31,043 bases of DNA from an uncultured Oscillospiraceae bacterium (GCA_902489335.1 CABTZO010000007.1:1-31043); one strand, 5' to 3'; shown: positions 8,232 through 16,375, counted from the stretch's first letter. Notes: a model not told the origin generated them from the letters alone. Numbers and translations: made by a program.

Positions 8232-8240
8232 TGATATAAT
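8232..8240 (+). promoter_or_regulatory. Candidate extended -10 promoter for antiporter and racemase
   Basis: TGATATAAT, a perfect extended -10, lies in the 37-bp gap between the dehydrogenase stop and the antiporter start. No matching -35 is seen. The genes could also simply be read through from upstream. Confidence 0.4.
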
Positions 8241-8260
8241 TCAGTGGTTATGAGGTCTAA

Positions 8261-9859
8261 ATGGAATACATTTTAATTGTTGTCGGAATAATTTTGCTTA
8301 TTGCCTGTGTTTTGATTAAATTTTCAAACAGAACGGGTATCCCTTTCTTGCTCCTTTGTATCTTCGCGGGACTTATTTTAGGCAAAACGAAAATCTTCAA
8401 TATAGAATTTCAAAATTTAGTTTTACTCGAAAGAGTGGCTTCCCTTGGACTTGTCTTTATTATGTTCTATGGCGGATTCGGTACAAACAAGAAAAAAGCA
8501 GAGCCCGTAATAAAAAAGGCAATGATTCTTTCAACCTTAGGTGTATTTTTAACTGCAGTATTTTCGGGACTTTTTTGTCATTATATATTAAAAATGAGTT
8601 TGCCGATGAGTTTGTTGGTCGCTGCTGTTACAAGTTCAACGGATGCCGCTTCGGTATTTTCCATTTTAAAAAATAAAAATCTTGCATTAAAGGAAAATAC
8701 GGACTCGCTTTTAGAAATGGAAAGCGGAAGCAACGATCCTATGTCTTATATGCTGACGATAATTGCTCTGTCTCTCATTAAAAACTCAATAGATGTATCG
8801 AACTTGTTTCTTACCGTTTTTCTACAATTTGCCGTAGGTATCGGAGTAGGTGTTTTATTTGCTTTCGGTTCTGTCAAATTACTCAGAATTTTTAGGTTTT
8901 CACATAGCTTTGACCAAGTATATGTTATGGGTGCGGTTGTTTTAGCTTTTGGTGTCACAAGCTTATTAAAGGGAAACGGATATTTAGCGGTATATCTGTT
9001 TGGAATAATTTTGGGAAACAGCCGTATACCAAACAAGGTTTCGTTGGTGCATTTTTATGACGGTGTCACAGAGTTCTTACAGATAATGATTTTTTTCCTC
9101 TTAGGACTTCTTGTAAGGCCCAAAGGCTTGATATCTATGCTCTTGCCGGCTTTTTTGTTCTTCTTGTTTATTACTTTTATCGGCAGACCGCTTGCAACAT
9201 ATATTTTACTCGCATTTTTCAAAAACACTTCAAAAGGTCAAAAAATCCTTACTTCTTTTGCGGGCCTTCGGGGAGTTGCTTCTGTCGTTTTCGCGATTAT
9301 GGCTTTAAGTCAAGCAAGTGATGTGGGAATCGAACTTTTCAATCTTGTATTCTGCCTTGTAATTCTGTCGATTTTATATCAAGGAAGTCTTATTCCGTTT
9401 GTCGCAAAGAAAACGAATATGGTAGATGATACACATGATATTTTGGAAACATTCAACGACTATGTTTCTGAAACTGCTTTAAGTTTTTTTACAATAGAAA
9501 TAGAAAAAGGGCATGCGTGGGAAAACAAGAAAATTTACGAATTGCAATTGCCGCAGGAAATGTTAATCGTTAGCATTATAAGGAATAAAACCTCAATCAT
9601 ACCAAACGGAAACACAATAATTTTAGAAAATGATAAGGTTAAAATTTCCGCTATTTCCGAAACGGGTCCTGAGAATGTCAACCTTGATGAAATTGAAATA
9701 AATGATAAAAATAAGTGGATAGGTAAGAAAATAAGTGAGTTTTCCAAAAATGAAAACGAACTTGTAATTTTGATCGTGAGAGGTTCAAACCCTGTCATTC
9801 CGACAGGCGACACAATACTCATGAAAAACGATTTATTATATCTAAGAAGAGAAGGTTAA
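8261..9859 (+). CDS. Cation/proton antiporter, CPA1 family (K+/H+, CvrA/NhaP2-like) with RCK_C domain
   Basis: The 532-residue protein has about 12 hydrophobic spans over residues 1-385. TSSTDAASVFSIL and LEMESGSNDPMSYMLT are the CPA1 ion-site segments, with the ND pair. FAGLRGVASVVFAI is the late conserved span. The cytoplasmic tail (about 400-532) contains a TrkA-C/RCK_C-like region with the pattern NKWIGKKISEFS and NPVIPTGDTILMKNDLLYL, typical of K+/H+ antiporters gated by nucleotides. Likely role: export of K+ (or Na+) for pH or salt homeostasis. The racemase gene starts two bases after its stop. Confidence 0.88.
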   Translation: MEYILIVVGIILLIACVLIKFSNRTGIPFLLLCIFAGLILGKTKIFNIEFQNLVLLERVASLGLVFIMFYGGFGTNKKKAEPVIKKAMILSTLGVFLTAVFSGLFCHYILKMSLPMSLLVAAVTSSTDAASVFSILKNKNLALKENTDSLLEMESGSNDPMSYMLTIIALSLIKNSIDVSNLFLTVFLQFAVGIGVGVLFAFGSVKLLRIFRFSHSFDQVYVMGAVVLAFGVTSLLKGNGYLAVYLFGIILGNSRIPNKVSLVHFYDGVTEFLQIMIFFLLGLLVRPKGLISMLLPAFLFFLFITFIGRPLATYILLAFFKNTSKGQKILTSFAGLRGVASVVFAIMALSQASDVGIELFNLVFCLVILSILYQGSLIPFVAKKTNMVDDTHDILETFNDYVSETALSFFTIEIEKGHAWENKKIYELQLPQEMLIVSIIRNKTSIIPNGNTIILENDKVKISAISETGPENVNLDEIEINDKNKWIGKKISEFSKNENELVILIVRGSNPVIPTGDTILMKNDLLYLRREG

Positions 9860-9861
9860 TT

Positions 9862-10572
9862 ATGAAAAAATTTTTTGCGATTCTCGGTGGTATGGGTTCG
9901 ATTTCAACCGAAAATTTTATACATGGTTTGAATAAATATTGTGGAGCAAAAGATGATCAGGAATTTTTAAACTATATCTTGTTTAACAATGCCTCAATTC
10001 CGGATCGTACAAATTATATTTTAGATAAAACCGCAGACAACCCTATTCCCGTTTTGACGCAATCTTTAAAAATGCTTGATTCGTTACAACCGTCATTTAT
10101 TGTAATGCCGTGTAATTCTGCACATGTGTTTTTTGATGAAATCAAGTCAAACATAAAAGCGCCTTTAATAAATATGATCGACCTTGCAGTTGAAAAAATA
10201 AATGCGAGTGAAATAAAAGACGGCGCAAGAATAGGAATTGCCGCAACACAAGGCACGATTTATTCGAAAACCTATGAAACTTCTCTTTTAAAATATGGCT
10301 ATGAACCTTTTATTCCCGACAATGAACTTCAAGCAAAGATAACTTACTTAATTTACGATAATATAAAAGCAAACAAAGAAATAGATTTAGAATCTTATTA
10401 TGAAATGCTTGATGTTTTTAAAAATAACGGTTGTCAAGCTGTCATTTTAGGCTGTACGGAAATGTCGGTTTTTCATTCAAATGCCGATAATGGAAAAGAA
10501 AAGATCTTAATTTTTGATGCAGACAGGATTTTGCTTGAAGAAACCATAAAAAAAGGAAAAGCATTAAATTAA
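9862..10572 (+). CDS. Aspartate/glutamate racemase family protein
   Basis: The 236-residue protein has the two-cysteine active site of PLP-independent amino-acid racemases: Cys84 in MPCNSAH and Cys198 in LGCTEMS. ILGGMGSISTENF (8-20) is the N-terminal signature of the aspartate racemase branch (COG1794). It should interconvert L- and D-Asp, with glutamate possible. Only 2 bases separate it from the antiporter, so the genes are co-transcribed. D-Asp would be the substrate for a D-aspartate ligase such as the ATP-grasp protein proposed at 15085-16254, about 4.5 kb away, which makes a cell-wall role plausible. Confidence 0.87.
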   Translation: MKKFFAILGGMGSISTENFIHGLNKYCGAKDDQEFLNYILFNNASIPDRTNYILDKTADNPIPVLTQSLKMLDSLQPSFIVMPCNSAHVFFDEIKSNIKAPLINMIDLAVEKINASEIKDGARIGIAATQGTIYSKTYETSLLKYGYEPFIPDNELQAKITYLIYDNIKANKEIDLESYYEMLDVFKNNGCQAVILGCTEMSVFHSNADNGKEKILIFDADRILLEETIKKGKALN

Positions 10573-10598
10573 AAAAAGATAAATTATAAAATGAAATG

Positions 10599-10632
10599 TA
10601 GTCTCTTTTTCGCAAACCGTGTAAAGAGGCTA
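10599..10632 (+). terminator. Stem-loop after the racemase gene, probable terminator
   Basis: TAGTCTCTTT and AAAGAGGCTA pair over 10 bp with one G-U, around a 14-nt loop. The T-run after it is poor (TTTAATAT), so termination may be weak. It lies in the 237-bp gap before pdxS, which otherwise holds only the pdxS promoter. Confidence 0.5.
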
Positions 10633-10750
10633 TTTAATATGGCTGTTTTTGTTAAAACAACATACTTTATTGTAAATAAAAATTTAATTAGTCAGAGAAA
10701 TATAGTTATAAATAACAAAAAATTATGGTTACTTTGTTTATAGGTTTTAT

Positions 10751-10778
10751 TTGATTTATGAATCGGAGCGAGTATAAT
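10751..10778 (+). promoter_or_regulatory. Promoter of pdxS
   Basis: TTGATT (10751-10756) and a perfect TATAAT (10773-10778) are 16 bp apart, about 30 bases before the start codon. Confidence 0.65.
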
Positions 10779-10809
10779 TAAATATAATTCATTGTAAAAG
10801 GAGATTTAT

Positions 10810-11670
10810 ATGTCAAAATTTTCAAAACAACAAATTCATGATATGCTTGTCGGTGGAGTTATTATGGACGTTACCAATGTAGAACAGGCAAAAATAGCTG
10901 AAAATGCAGGTGCAGTTGCTGTTATGGCTCTTGAAAGAGTACCTGCCGACATTCGTGCTGCCGGAGGCGTCAGCAGAATGAGCGATCCCGGAATGATTCA
11001 GAAAATCATGGAAGCTGTTTCTATACCGGTTATGGCAAAAGCCAGAATAGGTCACTTCGTTGAAGCGCAAATTCTCGAAGCAATAGGAATAGACTATATC
11101 GACGAGAGTGAAGTTTTGTCACCGGCTGATGACGAGTTGCATATTGATAAAAATAAATTTGAAACGCCCTTTGTTTGTGGTTGCAGAAATTTAGGAGAAG
11201 CACTCAGAAGAATCGCTGAAGGTGCCAGCATGATAAGAACAAAAGGCGAAGCCGGAACAGGTGATGTTATTCAAGCTGTTGCCCATTTAAGAACAATGCA
11301 AAGAGAAATTGCAGCTGTTCAAGGCCTTAGAGAAGAAGAACTTTATAATCATGCAAAAGAGTTAGCAGTTCCGGTAGATCTTTTAAAATATGTTTATGAA
11401 AATGGCAAACTCCCGGTTCTCAACTTCTCGGCAGGCGGCGTAGCAACACCCGCCGATGCGGCACTTATGGTTCAACTTGGTGCAGAGGGAGTCTTTGTCG
11501 GAAGCGGAATTTTCAAAAGCGGAGATCCCGATAAAAGAGCAAAGGCTATAGTTCAAGCTGTTAAACACTATAATGAACCTGAAGTTTTAGCTGAAGTTTC
11601 CAAAAACTTGGGAGAAGCAATGGTCGGCATAAATGAAGATGAAATTGAAATTATAATGGCAAACAGATAA
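10810..11670 (+). CDS. pdxS: Pyridoxal 5'-phosphate synthase, PdxS (YaaD/SNZ) subunit
   Basis: The 286-residue TIM-barrel protein is near the family length of about 294. PdxS condenses ribose 5-phosphate, glyceraldehyde 3-phosphate and ammonia into PLP. VMALERVPADIRAAGGVSRM (38-57) is the family signature. Lys77 (MAKARIGHF) and Lys145 (RTKGEAGTG) are the two catalytic lysines, and Asp20 is the conserved acid. AAAAGGAG precedes the ATG. The partner glutaminase gene pdxT, usually directly downstream, is missing: a terminator and an unrelated symporter follow. PdxT must be encoded elsewhere, or PdxS uses free ammonia. Confidence 0.97.
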   Translation: MSKFSKQQIHDMLVGGVIMDVTNVEQAKIAENAGAVAVMALERVPADIRAAGGVSRMSDPGMIQKIMEAVSIPVMAKARIGHFVEAQILEAIGIDYIDESEVLSPADDELHIDKNKFETPFVCGCRNLGEALRRIAEGASMIRTKGEAGTGDVIQAVAHLRTMQREIAAVQGLREEELYNHAKELAVPVDLLKYVYENGKLPVLNFSAGGVATPADAALMVQLGAEGVFVGSGIFKSGDPDKRAKAIVQAVKHYNEPEVLAEVSKNLGEAMVGINEDEIEIIMANR

Positions 11671-11689
11671 TCTTATATAATTAAATTAA

Positions 11690-11720
11690 ACAGATATCCG
11701 AAAAGGGTATCTGTTTTTTT
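11690..11720 (+). terminator. Intrinsic terminator of pdxS
   Basis: ACAGATATCC and GGGTATCTGT form a 10-bp stem (one G-U) with a GAAAA loop, followed by TTTTTT. It makes pdxS a single-gene transcript. Confidence 0.9.
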
Positions 11721-11728
11721 AATTAAAT

Positions 11729-11757
11729 TTGACCAAAATCGGTTTTACACATATAAT
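11729..11757 (+). promoter_or_regulatory. Promoter of the alanine symporter gene
   Basis: TTGACC (11729-11734) and a perfect TATAAT (11752-11757) are 17 bp apart. The predicted RNA start near 11764 lies after the longest open frame begins, which supports starting the protein at 11795. TTTGACCAA at the -35 recurs as its reverse complement TTGGTCAAA at 11765-11773 near the start point; both contain TTGNNCAA and could be an operator. Confidence 0.7.
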
Positions 11758-11794
11758 GGACAAGTTGGTCAAAATCTATACAAAGGAAAGTGCT

Positions 11795-13192
11795 ATGCAG
11801 AAACTTAATGACATTATCTTAAATTTTTCGGATTACGTTTGGTTTGTACTGATGTTCTTATTAGTCGGATCCGGAATCTATTTTTCAATAAGAACAAAAT
11901 TTGTGCAGCTTCGCCGATTTAAATCAGGTTGGAATCGAGTTTTCGGAAACATAAAATTTTTCGGTCACAAAGCAGATGACGAAGGGATGTCATCGTTCCA
12001 AGCGCTTGCAACGGCAATAGCCGCCCAAGTCGGAACAGGAAACATCGTAGGTTGTGTAACCGCTTTAGTTTCAGGAGGTCCCGGTGCTATTTTTTGGATG
12101 TGGATTGCCGCTTTTTTTGGCATGGCAACTATTTATTCAGAGGCTACTTTGGCTCAAGTAACAAAGCAAAAGGGAAAAGACGGAGAAATAGTAGGCGGTC
12201 CGGTTTATTATATAAAGAGAGCTTTTAACGGTAAACTCGGTAAATTTTTGGCGGCGACTTTTTCGGTTTTAATTATTTTAGCACTTGGAATCATGGGAAA
12301 CATGGTACAGTCAAACTCCATTTCAGATGGATTTAATAATGCTTTCGGAACACCGAGAATTGCAGTTGGTATTGTTTGCGCCGTAGTTGCAGGATTTATT
12401 TTTATAGGCGGTATTTCAAGAATTGCCTCATTTACAGAAAAAATTGTTCCGATAATGGCGGTTTTATACATTATAGCCGGAATTGTTTGCCTTGTTATTT
12501 TTAGAAAAAATCTTATTCCCGCAATAGTTTCTATTTATAAATATGCCTTCACACCCTATGCGGTTGTCGGAGGCGGTGCAGGAATAGTCGTTAAACAGGC
12601 TATGCGTTACGGAGTTGCAAGAGGATTGTTTTCCAATGAGGCCGGTATGGGTTCAACTCCACATTCACACGCCATTGCAAAGGTTAAACATCCTCAAGAT
12701 CAGGGAGAAGTCGCAATGATAGGAGTCTTTTTTGATACTTTTATTGTTCTTACTCTGACAGCACTTGTAATTCTGTGTTCCGGAATTTTACCGGAAATGG
12801 TAAAAACAAATACGACGGGTGTTAAAGTAGCTCAACAAGCTTTTTCAATGGCCTTGGGAGGAAAAGTTGGATCAGCTTTTATTGCTTTTGCACTTTTGTT
12901 TTTTGCTTTTTCCACAATAATATCTTGGTATTTCTTTGCCGAACAAAATGTAAAATATCTTTTCGGCAAGAAAGTTACGAAGATTTTTTCCGTTATAGTA
13001 GTAGCCGCAATTATCTTAGGATCCGTATTAAAAGTTGAACTTGTATGGAACGCATCCGATTTATTTAACGGTCTTATGGTAATTCCAAATATTTTGGCTT
13101 TACTTGCTCTTTCTTCTTTTGTTGCTAAGGCGGCAAGAGGCGAGAAAGTTGATCTTGATAAATTAAAAGAACATAAAAAGAAAAATAAATAA
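11795..13192 (+). CDS. Sodium:alanine symporter family protein (AGCS)
   Basis: From the ATG at 11795 (ribosome binding site AAGGAAAG) the protein has 465 residues and about 11 membrane spans, normal for Na+-coupled alanine/glycine carriers. FQALATAIAAQVGTGNIVG is the strong AGCS signature. GPGAIFWMWIAAFFGMATIY, EIVGGPVYYI and RGLFSNEAGMGSTPHSHA are further family blocks. The frame is open 66 bases farther upstream, but that would place the start inside the promoter. It is monocistronic and ends at a bidirectional terminator facing the asparagine-synthase gene. The exact substrate is not shown by the sequence. Confidence 0.93.
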   Translation: MQKLNDIILNFSDYVWFVLMFLLVGSGIYFSIRTKFVQLRRFKSGWNRVFGNIKFFGHKADDEGMSSFQALATAIAAQVGTGNIVGCVTALVSGGPGAIFWMWIAAFFGMATIYSEATLAQVTKQKGKDGEIVGGPVYYIKRAFNGKLGKFLAATFSVLIILALGIMGNMVQSNSISDGFNNAFGTPRIAVGIVCAVVAGFIFIGGISRIASFTEKIVPIMAVLYIIAGIVCLVIFRKNLIPAIVSIYKYAFTPYAVVGGGAGIVVKQAMRYGVARGLFSNEAGMGSTPHSHAIAKVKHPQDQGEVAMIGVFFDTFIVLTLTALVILCSGILPEMVKTNTTGVKVAQQAFSMALGGKVGSAFIAFALLFFAFSTIISWYFFAEQNVKYLFGKKVTKIFSVIVVAAIILGSVLKVELVWNASDLFNGLMVIPNILALLALSSFVAKAARGEKVDLDKLKEHKKKNK

Positions 13193-13204
13193 AAATATTT
13201 AACA

Positions 13205-13239
13205 AAAAGTCTTATCAAAATTTATTTGATAAGACTTTT
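13205..13239. terminator. Bidirectional terminator between symporter and asparagine-synthase genes
   Basis: AAAAGTCTTATCAAA (13205-13219) and TTTGATAAGACTTTT (13225-13239) form a 15-bp perfect stem with a 5-nt loop. It has a T-rich tail on the plus strand and a shorter T stretch on the minus strand, so it can serve both converging genes. Confidence 0.9.
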
Positions 13240-13263
13240 ATTTTTTATTAAAATTTTGTGGGT

Positions 13264-15075
13264 TTATCTCTTAATGAAGAATTCGTCGTACCAGAGCAAG
13301 AAACACAGTGCAGTGTATATGTATCTTTGATTCAGCTCTTTTCCGTTGTAATGGTTTTCCAAAAGTTCCAAAAGTTTATCTTGGTCAAAGAATTCGCTAA
13401 CATAATCTCTTGAAAAAACTTCTTTGACATAGTTATATAGGTTTTCTTTTTTTAACCAGAATTTCATAGGAACGGGGAAGCCGAGTTTGGGACGTTTTGC
13501 CCATTCTTCGGGCAAATACTCATAAGCTACTTTCCTTAAAATATATTTTGTATCTTCGTTATTTACTCTGAATCTTTCGGGAATGCTGCCCGCAACTTCC
13601 ATGATCTTTTTATCAACAAAAGGCATTCTTACTTCTAAATCAAAAGGAGAAGTCATTTTGGAAGCTTTGAGGAATATATCACCGGGTGCCCACAGAAAAA
13701 TATCTATAAGTTGTTTTTTTGTTAAATCATTTTCATTTTTATATTTTTCATATATTGGTTTTGTTACATCATAGGGTGAAACGCCGTTTTTATATTCATC
13801 TTTTAAAATCGCATCTGCTTGTTCGGGTGTATAGACTTTAGCTTCACCGAAAAAAGATTCTTCAACTGTTTGTCCGCCTCTGATAAAAGCGGATTTTATG
13901 TGACTGTCTGGCAAAGCTTTTGCGAGTTTTGCGACTGATTTTCTGAATCCTATCGGAAGTTTTCTATAGTTATGCATGGTTTTTGTATCTTTGTAAGTAA
14001 GGTATCCGCCGAAAAGTTCATCGGAGCCTTCTCCGGAAAGAATCACCTGAGCATCTTTTGAAGCAAATTCCGACAGAAAATAAAGCGGAATCGATGAAAG
14101 GTTTGATTGAGGTTCATCCATTAAATATTGCATTTTCGGCAATACTTCGAAACAATCTTCGCCGGTAACCAGTCTGATGTGATGTTTTAATCCTAAAATT
14201 TCCGAAAGATCTTTTGCGTGGTCGGTTTCGTTAAACATACCGGAATACTCTTTGAATCCGACGGAATAAGTGTCACTTGGCTTTGCAACGGAAGTTATGT
14301 AACTGCTGTCTACACCGCCCGAAAGGAAGGAAGAATAATTTTTTTGATCTCTTAAATGAATGTCAACGCTTTTTTTGACTTCTGTTTTAAGCAGATCAAC
14401 GTAATATTCCAAGTTCTCTTTTCCGGGATTAAATTTAGGTTCCCAATATTTTTCCGTTTTAATCTCACCGTCTTTATAAATAAGATAATGAGCCGGTTGG
14501 AGTTTGAAAACTCCTTTGAAAAAAGTTTCCTCAAGTACCGGATATTGAAAAGTCAGATATGGCTTGAGCGCTTTTTTGTTAAGCTCCTTGTTGAAACTTG
14601 GGTGTTTCAAAAAAGCCTTGATTTCACTTCCGAAAATAAAAGTTTTATCTTTAGTGTTTTGAGTGTAATACATCGGCTTAACACCAAAATTATCACGGAC
14701 CAAAAAAAGACAATCGTTCTTTTTGTCAAATATGGCAATATTAAACACTCCGCGTAAAAGCTTCGGCATATCTTCTTTTTTTTCTTTGAAAAGACTTGTA
14801 ATCAGCCGTGCATGATCATTACATTCAAAATCGTTGTCTGAAATTTCATCCATTAATTCTTTGTCGTTATAGATATAACCACTCATAACCGTGACATAAT
14901 CGTCGTTTTCATATATTTTGTTTTCGTCACTTTTCTTTAACTTGCCAAAGGAAGTATTGCTTTCATAAGTATCAAGCTCAACTTCATAATCTCTGATATA
15001 GGCACTTGCCATATCCTCTAAAATCTTTTTGTTGTCAAAATTGACCTTTGAATTTGAATATCCAAAAATTGACAT
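13264..15075 (-). CDS. Asparagine-synthase homologue lacking the glutaminase cysteine
   Basis: The 603-residue protein has the two-domain asparagine synthase B plan. The C-terminal synthetase domain is intact: SGGVDS (252-257) binds ATP, and SGEGSDELFGGY (347-358), EVRMPFVDKK and RPKLGFPVPMKFWL follow. The N-terminal glutaminase domain keeps its fold signals (LRGVFNIAIFDKK, LVRDNFGVKPMYY) but begins MSIFGY, with Ser at the position of the nucleophile Cys2. The HRGPD block is gone, and the usual FNGEIYN reads SGYIYN. It probably cannot use glutamine and relies on free ammonia or another amine. Its start lies 9 bases after the ATP-grasp stop. AsnH-type amidation of peptidoglycan D-Asp is a candidate role; plain asparagine synthesis is the alternative. 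Confidence 0.85.
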   Translation of the reverse strand: MSIFGYSNSKVNFDNKKILEDMASAYIRDYEVELDTYESNTSFGKLKKSDENKIYENDDYVTVMSGYIYNDKELMDEISDNDFECNDHARLITSLFKEKKEDMPKLLRGVFNIAIFDKKNDCLFLVRDNFGVKPMYYTQNTKDKTFIFGSEIKAFLKHPSFNKELNKKALKPYLTFQYPVLEETFFKGVFKLQPAHYLIYKDGEIKTEKYWEPKFNPGKENLEYYVDLLKTEVKKSVDIHLRDQKNYSSFLSGGVDSSYITSVAKPSDTYSVGFKEYSGMFNETDHAKDLSEILGLKHHIRLVTGEDCFEVLPKMQYLMDEPQSNLSSIPLYFLSEFASKDAQVILSGEGSDELFGGYLTYKDTKTMHNYRKLPIGFRKSVAKLAKALPDSHIKSAFIRGGQTVEESFFGEAKVYTPEQADAILKDEYKNGVSPYDVTKPIYEKYKNENDLTKKQLIDIFLWAPGDIFLKASKMTSPFDLEVRMPFVDKKIMEVAGSIPERFRVNNEDTKYILRKVAYEYLPEEWAKRPKLGFPVPMKFWLKKENLYNYVKEVFSRDYVSEFFDQDKLLELLENHYNGKELNQRYIYTALCFLLWYDEFFIKR

Positions 15076-15084
15076 AAAATCTCC

Positions 15085-16254
15085 TTAGAAATGATTCTTA
15101 ATTTTATTTATAAAATATTTTATGGCGGGCATCGGATCATCTTTTGCCCAAACCGCTCCAACTTTTTTCTTGTTTAAAGTTTTAATCACATCAAAACTTG
15201 TCAATTGTCCAGTTTTTTTGTATTCACGGATTGCGGCTAAGTCTTCAAAAAAGTATCTGAATGCAAGATCGGTGTCTTCGACAATGTGCTTTTCGCCGAT
15301 TTCATTGCCGGTCATTTCAAGATATGTAAGATACGCCATATTCAGACCAAGAGCTTCTAAAAGAGCATTGAAGTTGGTCATTCTTGTATTGATTTCAATC
15401 AGATAATAATCATCTGTATCCTGCATTTTCTTAAATTCAATCTCCGCAAATCCTCGCCAATTTATATTTTCTAAAAAATTCTTGCCGATTTCTCTGATTT
15501 TGGGAACATCTGTTTGATGAATATAGACGGAAGCGCCGAAATTGATGGGAAACTGACGAAGTTTTTGCATAGTGACATCATGTGTAACTTTTCCCTGTTT
15601 TGATACATAGGCATCATATGTAAACATATGGTCATCAAAGCCTTTTATAATCTGTTCAACCTTGCCGCTCAAATCCGACTCGTTCATAATTTTAATTGAT
15701 TTTATAAGCTCTTCTTCATTATTACAGATTAAAACTTTTCTTTTGAATTTTCTGACGAAATTATTTGAGTTATTAGGTTTGATAATGCAAGGATATCCGA
15801 TTTTATTTTTAATGAAATCAAAGTCCGGATTTTCATTTAAAACATAATATTCCGGAATCAAAACATTATGTTTTTTCGCAAGATTTGCAAGTGTATTTTT
15901 GTGCATTACCTCGGTCATCAATCCTTGCTTTTGTATGGGAATCAAATAGTATTTTTTTAATTCGTCAAGATATTTATCACAAAGCAGGACATAGTTATCG
16001 TGAGTAGGAATTAAAACCGGCTTTGATTTTTGTTTTTTGCCGTAATCAATAAGAGTATGAAAAGCCGATTCGGAATTTGATTTAACATCATCAATCCACA
16101 GAACTTCATTTACATACTTAGATTTTAGTCCATACGCATTTTTGTCATATTCGCATGCAACAACATAAACGCCGTTTCTGCCAAGAGCTCTGACTGTTGA
16201 CAGACCTGTGTAATAATTTACGCCTATTACGACTGCCTTGTTTTGTTCCATCAT
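15085..16254 (-). CDS. ATP-grasp carboxylate-amine ligase, possible D-aspartate ligase
   Basis: The 389-residue cytoplasmic protein has an N-terminal Rossmann-like pre-ATP-grasp part (AVVIGVNYYTGLSTVRALG, then VLIPTHDNYVLL) and an ATP-grasp core. GYPCIIKPNNSN is the ATP-binding lysine strand, and FAEIEFK with LIEINTRMTNFNALLEALG carries the metal-binding Glu and Asn. This arrangement resembles COG3919 ligases, which include D-aspartate ligase of lactic acid bacteria. The asparagine-synthase homologue follows 9 bases later, the same partnership as AslA and AsnH in Lactococcus cross-bridge synthesis. The substrate is inferred; other amino-acid or peptide ligations are possible. Two adjacent ATGs (16254, 16251) fit the AGGAG site. 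Confidence 0.72.
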   Translation of the reverse strand: MMEQNKAVVIGVNYYTGLSTVRALGRNGVYVVACEYDKNAYGLKSKYVNEVLWIDDVKSNSESAFHTLIDYGKKQKSKPVLIPTHDNYVLLCDKYLDELKKYYLIPIQKQGLMTEVMHKNTLANLAKKHNVLIPEYYVLNENPDFDFIKNKIGYPCIIKPNNSNNFVRKFKRKVLICNNEEELIKSIKIMNESDLSGKVEQIIKGFDDHMFTYDAYVSKQGKVTHDVTMQKLRQFPINFGASVYIHQTDVPKIREIGKNFLENINWRGFAEIEFKKMQDTDDYYLIEINTRMTNFNALLEALGLNMAYLTYLEMTGNEIGEKHIVEDTDLAFRYFFEDLAAIREYKKTGQLTSFDVIKTLNKKKVGAVWAKDDPMPAIKYFINKIKNHF

Positions 16255-16264
16255 TATTCTCCTA

Positions 16265-16311
16265 AATTTGTGAATGCAAGTATTTTAGCACAAATTCACA
16301 TTTATGTGAAT
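16265..16311 (-). promoter_or_regulatory. Promoter with two palindromic operator-like sites for the ligase operon
   Basis: On the minus strand, TTCACA (16310-16305) is 17 bp from TAAAAT (16287-16282), which has an extended TG one base ahead. The palindrome ATTCACAT-TT-ATGTGAAT (16294-16311, plus strand) covers the -35. A second inverted repeat, AATTTGTG (16265-16272) and CACAAATT (16289-16296), brackets the -10. All share the word TGTGAA or TTTGTG. The layout suggests repression by a dimeric regulator; none is encoded nearby. Confidence 0.65.
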
Positions 16312-16332
16312 GATGATATATTGTCGATACAG

Positions 16333-16364
16333 AAAAAAATGTTCCTTCCCAGAAGGAACATTTT
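16333..16364 (-). terminator. Intrinsic terminator of the metallophosphatase gene
   Basis: On the minus strand AAAATGTTCCTTC and GAAGGAACATTTT form a 13-bp stem with a 3-nt loop, followed by TTTTTTT, just after the phosphatase stop. Confidence 0.92.
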
Positions 16365-16375
16365 ATTTATTTTGA

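Noticed and set aside
11729..11794. Upstream extension of the alanine symporter
   Set aside because: The stretch holds a TTGACC-17-TATAAT promoter, and the ribosome binding site points to the ATG at 11795.
14356..14757. Open frame of 133 codons on the plus strand
   Set aside because: Shadow of the asparagine-synthase homologue; low-complexity composition and no start signals.
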